A stretch of DNA of 64,000 bases, taken from contig OY756958.1 in assembly GCA_963580455.1 (NCBI GenBank), positions 23,944,501-24,008,500 on the forward strand, in the 5' to 3' direction. Below, in pieces: positions 24,301 through 35,900 of this stretch. This DNA comes from Euonymus europaeus. Taxonomy: Eukaryota > Streptophyta > Magnoliopsida > Celastrales > Celastraceae. The notes below the pieces were generated by a model. The model made no database searches. It saw only the letters and a list, made by a program, of their open reading frames with translations, and was not told the DNA's origin. Made by a program: the position numbers and the translations under genes. Numbering within the stretch: position 1 is the stretch's first letter; the number at the start of each line of letters is the position of its first letter.

Positions 24301-25363
24301 GTTTCCTAAACGTATGTTCTGTACCTGATTTGTTGAGAGAGAATGAAAGAAAATAGGAGGCGACAGTGGTCAAGTTGATAGAAAGGGAGGATAGGAATCA
24401 TGCACCACAGTAACAGAACAGGGGAGGCTCTTGATGAATATTCAATCGTGCCCCATCTCATTTACGTAGCACTCAGACCAGTCGTCTGTAGATAACTATC
24501 GGATGACTGTTTTTGCAAGTCACTGTTTTCATTTCCTGTCATAACCTTAGCAATGCTAAACTAGAAGTTCTGATATGAAGAATCCAGGTTTACTAAATGG
24601 TTTATTTATGCTTGGCAATGACTTCTTGGATCGTTACTCTCACCAAAATCCGTCTTTCCTTGTTTGGGAGGGTACAGACAATATCCCCATGAAACCGAGT
24701 GATCTATATGTTTTAATTGATTTCCACGGAATTTGGCCATTTGAGTGACCTACTGCTGATCGCTTTCTTTTGCTCGACCTAAATCAAGACAGTGAGACTC
24801 TGGACTTGATGATCTCTTCTCATATGCATGGATATTGTGGGAATTGGGATTAACATATGGCGATTAATCTCTTAAATATCTACTTAATTTCATGTAATGA
24901 GGATGCAGAAACAACATTGATGATTTTCGGACCAAGAATAGTTTCCAAAATATCCTCCAACAGCTACGTCCATGCACCAATCAATTGATAATGAAGCACA
25001 GAGAAGGAAGCACGTTGATCACTGTGTAGTCTCTGTTAGGGTTGTTGCAAGCAGTGGTGTATGGCTCCGGTGTGAGGAGAGGAGGAGCTGGATAGCCGCT
25101 ACTCGGTAGAGTACCACGACCAAAGCGTATGTTAGGGATGAGTTACTAATAAAATATGTACTTGATGCCATTTTTCGAATCGGAATGGACAACGACCATT
25201 CTTTCTAGTTGTCCTAGTTGGCCAAGGAAAATGTCATGAAAGACCATTACAAGCTTAATTCATCACATGTTTATTGTGCGGTTTTAGTATTTTATTGTCA
25301 AGATGGGGATCATTATAATAACAGTTGTAACCCAAGTTTTGAAATTCCAGGCAAGCCAGAAAG
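24301..25363 (+). other. CFM3 3' UTR and upstream region of the bHLH gene
   Basis: About 1.06 kb between two genes on the same strand. No open frame with a family signature and no clear repeat or TATA box was found. Confidence 0.6.
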
Positions 25364-26453
25364 ATGGATTGGTTCTCTCAAGATATATTCTTATGGTCTG
25401 AGTTTTTCCCTGCGAGTCGAACCGCCTTTGTGCCATACACGGCCACGCCCACAACAACTGAGATTGATGCGTTGAAGGGACACAATATGAACAAGAGAAT
25501 GATAGATTTCATGAGGAGAAGAAAAAGAAGAAGAAGCAGCATTCCACCCCCACCTGCAAGAATCATCGAGACCCAAGAATCCGAAAGAGAACGCAGTCTA
25601 CGACACATGATGAACGAGCGCATTCGGAGAGAGAAAGAAAAAGAGGGTTATCTAGCCCTGCAATCAATGTTGCCTCCTGGAACCAAGGTTTTGTACACTT
25701 ACATTCATACATTCATTGTGTCCATCAAATTGACAAAAGTGACTGAAATTTTCTGTCGGTGATTTTGATTGCAGAATAGTAAGAAGGATATAGTGGATAT
25801 GGCGAAGCAGAGCATTCGAGAGCTGCAGAACCGTAAGGAAGCACTGGAGAGAAAAAACAACGAACTTGAAGCAAAAATGGCAACAATAGAAGAAAATAGA
25901 GGAGGAAGAAAGATAAGACTAAGTGTGCCTAATCCAACATCGGTGGCTGATTCTATGCTGGAGGCCCTAAAATGCTTCGAGAGATTGGGATTCAAAATTA
26001 GGGATATCCAGTCAAAACTCCATGACCAGGAACTTGTAATAGTACTGGATATTGAAACAGAGGTATTTTTTTTTTGTTACTTTTATTCCAATAATGCTTT
26101 GGATTGTTTCATTTCAACCTTGGTGAAAAGCGAGGTAGTTCCATTTTTTACCCAGCTAACACAATTTCATAGCCAGAAAGTCATTATTGGACTTGAAATA
26201 TTTGTCCATTCAAACAGAAAAATGGACAAGGAAGAATCATTGTAGCAGGAGACTTGCCAGGAATGTTCGAAAAAGAACTGGAATTACCTCAGCTGTAGAA
26301 GTGTATTTTCAAGGCTAGCACGTTTTTGTTTATCTTTAATTATCTTGTCTCTTTCTGTGTTGAAAGATTGGAGCTGCTGAGGTAAAGATTGCTGTCCAAA
26401 GAATACTCAAAGATGCTGGAAGGAAGCTTCAGTTAACTTTCCCTGAATGTTGA
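25364..26453 (+). CDS. BHLH92: bHLH transcription factor, bHLH92-like (3 exons)
   Basis: Exons 25364-25687, 25775-26062 and 26367-26453 join in phase 0 to 232 residues. The basic helix-loop-helix domain spans about residues 74-127. The basic part is RSLRHMMNERIRREKEKEGYLAL, then LQSMLPPGTK, with helix 2 KKDIVDMAKQSIRELQ carried by exon 2. A leucine/charge-rich coiled coil (KEALERKNNELEAKM) follows. The C-terminal ACT-like region (SMLEALKCFERLGFKIRDIQ.., then EVKIAVQRILKDAGRKLQL) matches the ending I recall for Arabidopsis bHLH92. The basic region has E but an H-to-M change, NERIRREK, so E-box binding may be atypical, as in that subfamily. bHLH92 is known for stress-responsive expression. An alternative terminal exon at 26218-26298 is also open. 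Confidence 0.85.
26218..26298 (+). other. Possible alternative last exon of the bHLH92-like gene
   Basis: A CAG acceptor at 26215-26217 is in phase with exon 2. It gives 26 codons (starting KNGQGRIIVAGDLPG) and a stop at 26296-26298. This would replace the conserved EVKIAVQRILKDAG ending. It could also be ordinary intron that happens to be open. Confidence 0.3.
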
Positions 26454-26641
26454 AGAGAGTGGTGTCCTCAACTTTGAATTTATGCATAGTAAGGAGATCA
26501 AGAGCGCCCCCAATGTAATACTAGTAATACAAAAAATTCTGGGTTTTGACCGAGTCAATGATTCTAACACTTTATAAACTGTGAGTCACCTAGCAGTAGC
26601 CAGAGCTACAGATGAGGAATTGTGTAATGTATATTCTTTTA

Positions 26642-27239
26642 AGGCTAAACCATATTTTATGCCCCTGAAGTATCACTGGATTCTTGTTTATGCCCTTGAA
26701 GTTTAAAAATTCTTGATTGTGTCCTTGAACTTTCAATTTTGTCTCGATTGTGCCCAATTTTGACCGGAGATCTCCACTATTTTTCTAGAGGAAGAAAGTC
26801 AATTTTCACTATTTGTAGAAAACCCTTGAAGACTTGCAACCTTGTTCACGTGCTTTTCTTGAGGAAGAAAGTCGATCACTATTTCTGGTTTGTTGCTCCA
26901 ATTCCATGGTTATCGAGTTGTAAAACTCCACGATTTGTGGTAGTGGTGACCGGAAAGGGCACATAGATTTTACTTAGAGAGAGAAACAGTGAAGGGAGAG
27001 GATTTTTTAATAAATAACTTACAGGTGCAAATTTTATTTTGAAAAAACTTAATTTTATAATTTTTTTTGATATGTCAACGATCCACATCAGCAAGTTCAC
27101 CAGAGTCAACACCAGAATGTTGACTTAGGACATAATGGGTTGCAAAATAAACTTTGAGGACACAATCAAGAATTTTTAAACTTTAGGGGCATAAATGAAA
27201 ATCCGATGATACTACAAGGGCATAAAGTATGATTTAGCC
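26642..27239. mobile_element. Mutator-like MITE, 598 bp, long terminal inverted repeats
   Basis: The left end, AGGCTAAACCATATTTTATG, matches the right end read on the other strand, GGCTAAATCATACTTTATGC. The match continues for about 90 bp through TTTAAAAATTCTTGATTGTG, and more weakly to about 140 bp. Identical 9-bp direct repeats ATTCTTTTA flank it (26633-26641 and 27240-27248). Long inverted repeats with a 9-bp target duplication are the hallmark of Mutator-like elements. The core has no transposase; a GAGGAAGAAAGTC phrase occurs twice in it. It lies just past the bHLH gene. Confidence 0.9.
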
Positions 27240-27290
27240 ATTCTTTTAATATAGCGGATTTTAGACTATAATTTGCTTTGAATCTGGCTT

Positions 27291-27515
27291 TTGGAAGAAG
27301 TGTATATGGAGCAACTTCCAGGGTATGTCGCTCAGAGGGAGTCTGGGAAGGTATGTCGTTTACACAAGGCTATATATGGTCTTAAACAATCCCTTCGTGC
27401 ATGGTTTGAGAAATTCAGTAATGCCGTGTTGAGATTTGGCATGAAACAGGTGGCTGTAGACCACTCAGTATTTGTGAGACATAGATCAAGTGGGTGTATT
27501 ATTCTTGTTGTTTAC
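27291..27515 (+). pseudogene. Ty1/copia reverse transcriptase fragment
   Basis: A 75-codon stretch reads EEVYMEQLPGYVAQ.., VCRLHKAIYGLKQSLRAWFEKFS, DHSVFVRHRSSG and CIILVVY, all hallmarks of copia reverse transcriptase. It stops exactly before the catalytic YVDD box, which is absent. No integrase, RNase H or LTRs were seen, so it is a dead fragment. Confidence 0.9.
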
Positions 27516-27931
27516 TCCAAGCATTATTTAGTAAAAAGTCCAAACATAACCATCATCAACAGACCTAAACTCAATTAAAAAAACGACACTCAAAAGGGGT
27601 AAGGAAGCCCAAAAGCATAAAGTCGCCGGCCAAGAAGGTAAAGAAGAATTGATGTTGGTCTTTTTGTTGAATGTGGTTATGTTAAGAGTGTCGGTGGAAT
27701 GCAGTATTATAGTCCAGATTTCTTGGTTTATTTTCTAGGGGAAGTTCTCCAGTTCTAGCTGTTTGTTCTCCAGTTCTACATGGAAATGCAATTGGCGTTG
27801 AATCACATTCTCTTTCTGGATTTTCATTGTGGTTTTGATTGAAAGAGTAATATGCAAACAAACATTTATTTTCATAGAATTCCTCGCACACTCAATTTTA
27901 CGGCAGTTTCATCAGAATCACTTGGTGAAAC
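27516..27931 (-). other. 3' flank / 3' UTR of the NAD kinase gene
   Basis: Non-coding sequence between the copia fragment and the NADKc-like stop codon; it probably includes the 3' UTR. No repeat was found beyond a short TCTCCAGTTCTA doublet near 27745-27780. Confidence 0.5.
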
Positions 27932-30900
27932 TTATGAAGCCTTAAAAGTTTTTGGGTTTTCAATCTGTTTAATGCACTTCTTGAGCTCGAGTTGAATGCT
28001 TGATCTTGAAGGGCACAAGATGTTGTCGTGCCAAGCTGAGCCAGGCTTGTCAATTGGGCTTGGTTCTGGGTATAGCTCGTATATTGAATCGGCATTCGCA
28101 TTGACACTGCTCACTGTAGATAAACAAACAATTTCTTCTGGTTCCACCAACAACTTGTTGTCACCATCTTTCCATGCTATCAACTGTGTTTCAACACAAA
28201 AGAGGTGAGAACTATTTTGTTCATAAAATTTCCATAGACAGTACGAAGTATTTTTGTGTGTAGAAATCAAAGAAAACTAACTCCATCAAATAAACTAATC
28301 TTGATGATTTTTGGTTTAGCATTTTGCCTTAAGGGGGGTTTTTGGTTTAGCATTTTACCTTTGGGGGGCTGCCTATAGAGTTGGTGCAGTAGAGCCTGCC
28401 GTTGTCAACAAGTTGACAGTACTTTGGAAAGGCATTGGCAAACCTCTTGTGGGATTTCAACTGTGAATTCACTCTCACTGCCCTGCCGGTTATGATTGCT
28501 CTCCTGTTCAGAATCCGACCATTAGCAATAACATAATCCATATACCACATCAAAAACCATTACACAGTACCATCATGTAATTACCTGATGCCTCTAACAA
28601 CAGCGAGAAGAGCATCACAGACCACACCAACCAACTCTATTCTGTATGGTTTTCGTAATTGCAGTTTTCCATTTTCTTTGGGTTGCTGATGGCCATCTTC
28701 CTCAACCTGCTCCCAGTAATTTTCAACAATGGTGCCATCGTCAGCCACTTTGTAGCCAATCCCCATCCGGTAACGGCATTTGTGAACATTTCTAGCCATT
28801 GCAATTGTTTGCTCGACAAATGGTTCCCACGATAGCGTGCCATCCATTATCACATCCCGTCCTTCGTTCAAGGATGTTACTAGGAGTGATGATGCAGCAT
28901 CAGTTGATGATTGATGCACCTAAATTAGCATCAAATAAAATGTTGGCCTAAAAGTTCAATGGAATGCAAAAAATCCCTTATATGAAATGTGAGGGATTAT
29001 GTACCAGTTCGGCAGTTTGAAGCATATCTCCATAAATAGAGCTAAGTGCTCTGTAGATAACATCAGATTCTTTGAATGCATCTGCTTCAACTACTACTGC
29101 ATTGGCCGCTGCACCTGACCAGAATGATCTGCAAATTGCATAAGCAGACATGCACCCATTTTTTGTTATTTCTTCTATATATATAGTCAAGCCAACTATA
29201 CTCAAATGGAAATTCTTCTTTCTTCTTTATGTTCATGATTTCAGTTCCACTAACTTTTAGGGATTTGGAATTCTCTGCTGCAAAACATAGTCATTGATAA
29301 TATTAGATAAACGAAGGATGCATCCATTACTCTTTTAGGATGTCTTTGAGGACAGTGCTCTTGCCAGCACCCATACCTCCACCCATGAGTAGCAGCACAG
29401 GGCTCCTCTCACTGTGCTCAACTGGCACCATAACGTCCGTACAATGCATGTCACCCTTACCGATTGCTTTCATTTCCTTCAATAAGGTAGAGAACATCCT
29501 TGTCACCTTCAAACCTCTGTCACCCTCTCAAACCTCTGCTTCCTATCGACATAATTAACAAATTCCAGACTCATAAAATCAATTCAAACTAATAATCAAG
29601 AAACAAAAAACCGAATTAATGAGCATTCTTATCAGTAAGGTTCAAATCACTCAATGGTAAAAATACAGTCCAGTCCTGGTCAATTTGGCATGACTTCTTT
29701 GAAGTCAAATTAGAGAGGTAAGACCTAAGGCTACCTCACATGAGATTCTAACAATTGCTCTACTACTGTTGGCAATGGCAGTTCTGGTAGATAATAAAGC
29801 TATTGTTCAAGATTCCAAGTGAAAAAAGAAAAGAAAGCAAAAGCGGCACAGTAAAACTCATCATTGCTTTTCCATGGAAGTTCGAAAATATAGTTCCAAT
29901 TTCACCTTGGTAAATTGTGATTTGTAGCAGATAGTGAATGTTGAGTTTAAGTTGAACTTTTGATGTTCAACTTTGACAGATCAACTTTAACAAGGAGCAG
30001 TTAAGTTTCAATGAAGAGAGCCTCAAAAAAGTCAGTCCATTTAGTTTTCAGGAAACTGAAATAGATTCATGGAAAATTGGTCTTCAGCTATTATTCTACT
30101 ATTCAAGGCCACTGTTCATAGCAGCTGCAGAATCATTTTCAACCTGTTTGTGTTCTTTGCCTGATGGCTACAGTGGGGATGTCTGGAACCCGCAGCCAGC
30201 TCCAAACGACCATCCATGGGATCGTTAAGGATGGCATAATAGCTCCACAATACCTGTGATTTCTTTTCATTGGGTCTTTCGCTGGACATCATATTGTCAG
30301 CACTGTCTTATGGCGATGGGTTTTCTTTGAGCTTCAGGTTTTCATTTTATCAAGTCTGTATCAAGAATGTAATAAGTGTGGCTTTTGTCCCCATAATAAA
30401 ATCGTCTCTGCATTTGTTATCGAAAAAAAAAAACTTTGACAGATCAATTATTGAACTTAAGAGAAACGAAAAGGAAAGAGAGGGAACATTTTGACAGACA
30501 GACACAACATTTTGTTAACATTTGATGAGTGACCACACAAAAAGAGAGAAGCTTGATTGGGATACAGTTTGTATTTTTCAACAAAGAAAGTTCAAACTAC
30601 TTTCAATTTTCAACAAAACAACAAATAAATAATAAATTGCTATCAATATTTAATCAAGAAGAACATATAATATTACAAGTTGGCGAAGTGGATCATAAAG
30701 AAAGAATTAAGTCAGACTCAAGTATTAGGTACCTTGTAGCTGTCATAACAAAGTCTTTAAGCATGGTTTTCTTCTCTGATTCAACACCCAAAACCTAGCA
30801 TTTTGATCCATAAAAGCACCATTAACAACACAATTTAAGAGAACACATGAAACCTAGTTTTAATTTGGTTATTCACATTTACCTGACTGATCAAGTGAGA

Positions 30901-31477
30901 AGCTTGAGTCCAATGAAATGCAAAATAGGTGAGGATACACCTCTCAAACTCTTCAATCAGCTTCACAAACAGAGACTCAGCCGCTGGTTCATTAGAGAAA
31001 TACTCATATATATCATCTTCGCAACCTTTGGACTTCCTCAGATAATGATAAGCCAACTTCGAAATCCGTGGACACTCACTTGGATCTTCAAAACCCATTT
31101 GCCTAACTGAACCATATAAAGCAAAACAGAGTTACAAAAACAGATCAACAAACAGGGGATGTGAAGGAGGACAAGTGTTTTGATGTCATACAGACCAACA
31201 TAATGAGAGAATCTTTCAAGGTTTGCAAGACGGCCTGATTCTTTTCTCTCCAAGAGTGGAATGACAGAATGGTCCCTTCCAGGTTTTGACTTTCGCCGGC
31301 GATAATGTGTGGCAGCTGCAGCGATTAGTCCGACAAAGGAAGCAGCAAGAATGTGTGTCAATATTGCCTTTTCTGCACAGAAAATTCAATGGAGAGTTTG
31401 AAGGTTACTTGGTATTGAAATATATGATCCAGAGAGAGAGAGAGGGAGAGGGAGAGACCTTGATTCATGATGTCCAT
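27932..31477 (-). CDS. NADKc: Calmodulin-dependent NAD kinase, NADKc-like (9 exons)
   Basis: On the minus strand, exons 31459-31477, 31196-31372, 30883-31106, 30733-30794, 29331-29516, 29005-29128, 28585-28919, 28359-28503 and 27932-28183 give about 507 residues. The N-terminus has one hydrophobic segment (ILTHILAASFVGLIAAAAT) followed by RRRKSK and a basic region, consistent with membrane anchoring and calmodulin binding. A Walker A loop, GGGMGAGKS, lies near 206-214 in a zeta-toxin-like P-loop kinase domain, with VVVEADAFK and VIMDGTLSW downstream. The match to Arabidopsis NADKc, a mitochondria-associated Ca2+/calmodulin-dependent NAD kinase, is from memory. Exon 5 is odd: the expected acceptor at 29542 leads to a stop at 29511-29509, one base short of frame, whereas an acceptor 26 nt downstream (exon from 29516) keeps the frame. 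The 19-nt first exon is inferred from phase. Confidence 0.85.
28307..28369 (-). repeat. 31-bp tandem duplication spanning a splice donor
   Basis: On the minus strand CCCCCCAAAG|GTAAAATGC, the exon 8 donor, is followed at once by a decayed copy, CCCCCCTTAAGGCAAAATGC. Both copies share the downstream GCTAAACCAAAAA. The second copy has GC in place of GT. Confidence 0.8.
29538..30732 (-). other. Large intron 4 of the NADKc-like gene
   Basis: About 1.2 kb of intron between exon 4 and exon 5. It contains no coding signal. An A-tract occurs near 30421-30433. Confidence 0.6.
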
Positions 31478-32984
31478 TTTGGTAGAAGTAGTAAGGCAGG
31501 GAATCAGTGAAACAGAGAGGAGAAATACAACTTTTGCTTGTAAACAGTGTTGGGGGTACTTGAAGTTAAATCATGAGTTTGGTCATACAGCACTGTAGGC
31601 AGAGTTTGGGTCAACTTAATAGTTAAACAAAACGAAATTGTCCCCGGCAAATAATGATTTATTGTTATTATTTTTAAAAAAAATAAAAGGGACTTAACCT
31701 AATATATGATTGTACTTTATGAAAACAAAACAGGCATGTACTGATACCAAAACTTCAGGCAGAACAGTGAGGGTGGCATCTGTTGTGGAGGATCCCTCCA
31801 TGAGTCCCAGGACCCAGCCCAATCCTCCTTTGCAAGACACATCCGGAAAAACTGTTTCTACTGCACAATTGCTTTAGTTTAGTAAGGGTTCTGGTTCTGG
31901 TTCTGGATTTATTACATTGTAGATCTCAATCTTGATCTTGGCAGCTGGTGCAATAAATTAAAATTATTTATTCCTTGTAATGCAGTTTGTAAAAGTCAAG
32001 AAAAGTGAACCAACCAGCTATTCCAATTTTTTTACATTGTCTACCCTACACAATATATCCATGTGTAGAATTATATTGCTTGGGCTTCCCAGGGTCGAAT
32101 AAGAATCATATGATGAGGAGGGTTTGTAGGGTTCATAACCCAATTCCCGATCTTTTAGACCCACCTTCCCTTAATAAAAAAAAAGACAAGGAGTTTTCAT
32201 AACAACTAAGGGAAGGTGGGTTATTAACTTATTATGATAATTATAATCCAAGTCAACTTTTTTCCTCTTCAATTTTCATTTGCATGGCTCGAAGCCCTTT
32301 TCTGTGGCGACCTGGTAGAATTTATGGCAGTCTATTTATTTTGAGTTTTTGTTGTCCAAACTGCAAACCATAACCTGATAGATCCTTGTGGCAATCTTCT
32401 CATCACACTATGTAATACAAAAAAGGGAAAGGAAAGAAAACACATAAAAGGAGAAAAATCTTCTTCCAAAGTAAACAAGGTCAAACAAAGCCCGTACACA
32501 AGGGTTTTATGGTGAAAGAAAGTAAGGGAGATGAGAGAGAGGCAGGACGTAAATAACACTGTAGAGAGACTATTTACAGAATTGGAAGCCATAAACCACG
32601 TTTTCTTCTTCTTTCAGAGTCAGAAAATCTGGGCAACTGAGTAATTGAAAGATAACAGCCATAGGCACACAACAGAGCAGTAACTTATCAAGAAGGCCAC
32701 AGTTGAGCAATTCATGACATGTAAATTGTCAATATCTTTCAACTTATTATTCAGGATGTTCACTAATTAGACACTCCACTACAGAAATTCACATAAGTTG
32801 TTCATAGGGTAAATATCAAAACAAAGGAGAAGACGGACCATAAAAATTTATACACGAGAGAAGAAACCTCAACCTTGTTTGAGATTTCTTATAGTAATAA
32901 TATGTTGCATTTGTGTAATCAGAATTTAAAATTAAGTTTATGCAAAAATTTACCAAACGGCCCCTCAGAAAATCCATGATTTGC
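31478..32984 (-). other. Spacer between NADKc-like gene and zinc-knuckle gene
   Basis: It holds the NADKc-like promoter (a GA-rich leader near 31431-31456 borders exon 1) and the 3' flank of the zinc-knuckle gene. A ten-base phrase AGGGAAGGTGGG near 32209 is inverted at about 32162-32172, forming a small hairpin around A-rich sequence. No gene was seen. Confidence 0.5.
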
Positions 32985-35900
32985 CTAAAAGCCTAGCATT
33001 TTCTTCTCCACCAACTTCAGTCGCAAATCGTTTTCAGAAGGAATCTTCCCACTATCCCGCGATATCACAGACCACCAAGCCAAGAGCTCATCCTGTGAAA
33101 TGGGAGTATGATGCAAACATCAGTTAAGAATTAAAAAAAAATACTAGTTTTTTTAGCATGCATATTACTTAAAGTAGATAATTTAAATGTCTCTCGTCGT
33201 CATTATCATCAAAGCCTTTCACTAAAAAAGTCCATCAGAGAAACCAATTAGCATACACAATATGAAAGAAAAAAAAATTGCCACATTTTTTTTCACTTCC
33301 ATCCATGTCTTTCATGGTTGCCATTTCCTCTTTTTAACTTCCTCAAAATTAAATGTTGTAAATTATTCTATTGTCCTACCACTCTACATTAGACAAGCCC
33401 AAACCATCTAAAACAGATCACATTTTATATCTGCTGTCTCTACATCTATCATAGCTTGATTAGTCTCAATTTTATCATAGATAACTGCCATACTTCATCC
33501 TCCTCACAAGATCTTCAATCTAGAAGGACGTGCACACTTTCATATGAAACTAAAAACATTAGAGCAATCATGCACTCACAAGACAACTGAGGTTGTTTTA
33601 CATATTTCACATGCTGGATCAGTGAATTCTAACTTAAAACATTATTTTCCAATGAAATTCTAACTTAAGCAGTGCCGTACTTTTACCTCAAGGAAATCAT
33701 GGTTGGAGATATATTGGCTCTCAACCAAACACTTGATGCCACCAACACTCACAGAGAGAGTGTGTTTGGAATTCCCCGTTGAACCATCTCTCTGCACACC
33801 TATAATTCAAAAAGAAAAAGAAAAACCACAATACATTAAAGGATTGCTTGGGAGTTTTAAGGGTATGGGGTTTGATGGGTTTTTAACCCATACTGCATGG
33901 GCAGTCAAATGGGGAAGTAAATGGAGAGTTGAGAAAAAATCAATGCTTGAGAAGAGAGCAAGTGAAAGGTTTGATGGTTTTTCAAAAGCCTAGAAAGGGA
34001 GTAAAATTAATAACCCATGAAAACGAACCGATATGGTGGGTTGTAAACCAAACCTTACAACCCAACCTCTATTGGTTTCAAAAGTTCTTGTAACCCCTCA
34101 AAAAGTCAACACTTCCCAAGTATGGGTTGCCATATTACAAATCTCTGTATGCACATTATAAATATATGCCTCACAACAAGTAAACCACCAGGATATGTAT
34201 ATAATCTGACCAGTTATGCAAGCCACGTAGTATCCAGTTCCCCCTAGTCCTTCCTCCCACTTCCCCAGCCTCAACCGCAGGAAAAAGCCATCAAAGCATG
34301 AGATTGGAATTTGCGAACTCATCCATCTGATAGCCACAGAATATAATAATAATAGGCAACCATCGCTTAAACCAGAGCAAATAAAGTGTCATGGTTTTCA
34401 AGCAACAATAGAAACAAGAATAATGCCTTGAAGGGTAGATGTTCCATATATAAGTGGAGTAAAAGAAGTATGTAGATTTAGGTCAAGTTTAATGGTTTCA
34501 CAAACATCAAACAGAAAGTACAAATATATTCAGAACTGTTCTTTAATCTAGAATTCCAAATTGTAATGAATACATGTCAACAGCCATTGGGTGCAACACA
34601 AGCATATTCAGAGATTTGAGGCAATTCACAACAGATCTGTTAATGTTTCAAACATCCACTAGTGACTTTTTTTTTCTTTTTTCCTTTTTTTTTAAAAAAA
34701 ATCTCATGTTTTCTACTCAACACCCAATATGAGGGTGTGGAATTTGTTTTACAGTCGTGACAATTTGTCTTACAGTTGTGACCACGTAATGACATTGTTT
34801 TCAAACAAGACATATATGGTTCCGCAACTCACCTCAGAAATGCCTTTCTCAACATCGGGTCGAGAACAAACTGTTATATTCAAGTAATGATGAAATATGG
34901 AAGGTGAAGGCCTGTCCACGTCTAAATAAGACAATGGTTTTTTACAAATGATAGCCTAACTAGTATGGTCCACTTACTTGAGAATATTTGTCCTTGACAA
35001 ACGAAGACTTCTCACAGCATCAAAAATTCCTTTTGGTGCATCTGAAACCTGCCAGCCGACAACATTGCAAAATGGCACAATATGATTTCTCTTCAACTTG
35101 CTTTCGCCAGAATTTGAAGCATTGATTCTCTTTACTGCACTAGTTTGCATTTTATCAGAGGTGGCCACTTCATACAAAGTCCAGTTCATATTATGATCTG
35201 TCTTAGTTTTTGAATCATTATCTCCACCTGTATGAGTACAAGTAGCTTGAAATTGACCTTCTTTACCATCCAGCATCTTTTCGATTCCCTCATGTCTCAT
35301 ATTAAGATGTGTTTCACTAAGAGTGCAATTCTTGACAAATGAGCAATTTCCATATTTTGATTTATGTTGTTCTCTTGAGGATGAATTGGGACAAGCAACA
35401 GCCCAGTGACCAGTCTGGAAACACCTAAGACACAAAGTGGGATAGTCTTCTGCATCATATGAATGTGTATTCTTCAGAAGATCTTGAAGCTCAGCATTCG
35501 TAATTTCTGGACAATCTTGTAAATGGTGACCTGTTCTGCCACAAAAGAAACAGGTCAAGGTTGCACAACTGGCATTGTCCCTTCCATCCGGTGGAATAAT
35601 CTGTTTGAGCGCATCTAATCTCCTGGAAAAGACAGAAGCCATTGCCTCCGAATTTCTGACACTTGGGGACAGTGAAATGTAATTTGGCTTGGAAATGAAC
35701 TTCTTCTGATCATTAGGGCCTTTGTCTTTATTGAAACAATCAGTACCATCAACATAATTCTCAAATTCTTTTTCTGCAATGACTGGTTGATCGTTAACAT
35801 AGTGCTCCTTACTCTCCACAACACTGTGCTCATTGAAAGTGCAAATACGACTTTGGTATTGAGGAAAATTCATAGTGCCATGTGTTGAATCAAGCACTCT

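Noticed and set aside
30847..31110. 87-codon plus-strand frame
   Set aside because: Exact antisense of NADKc-like exon 3, whose phase and sequence are convincing.
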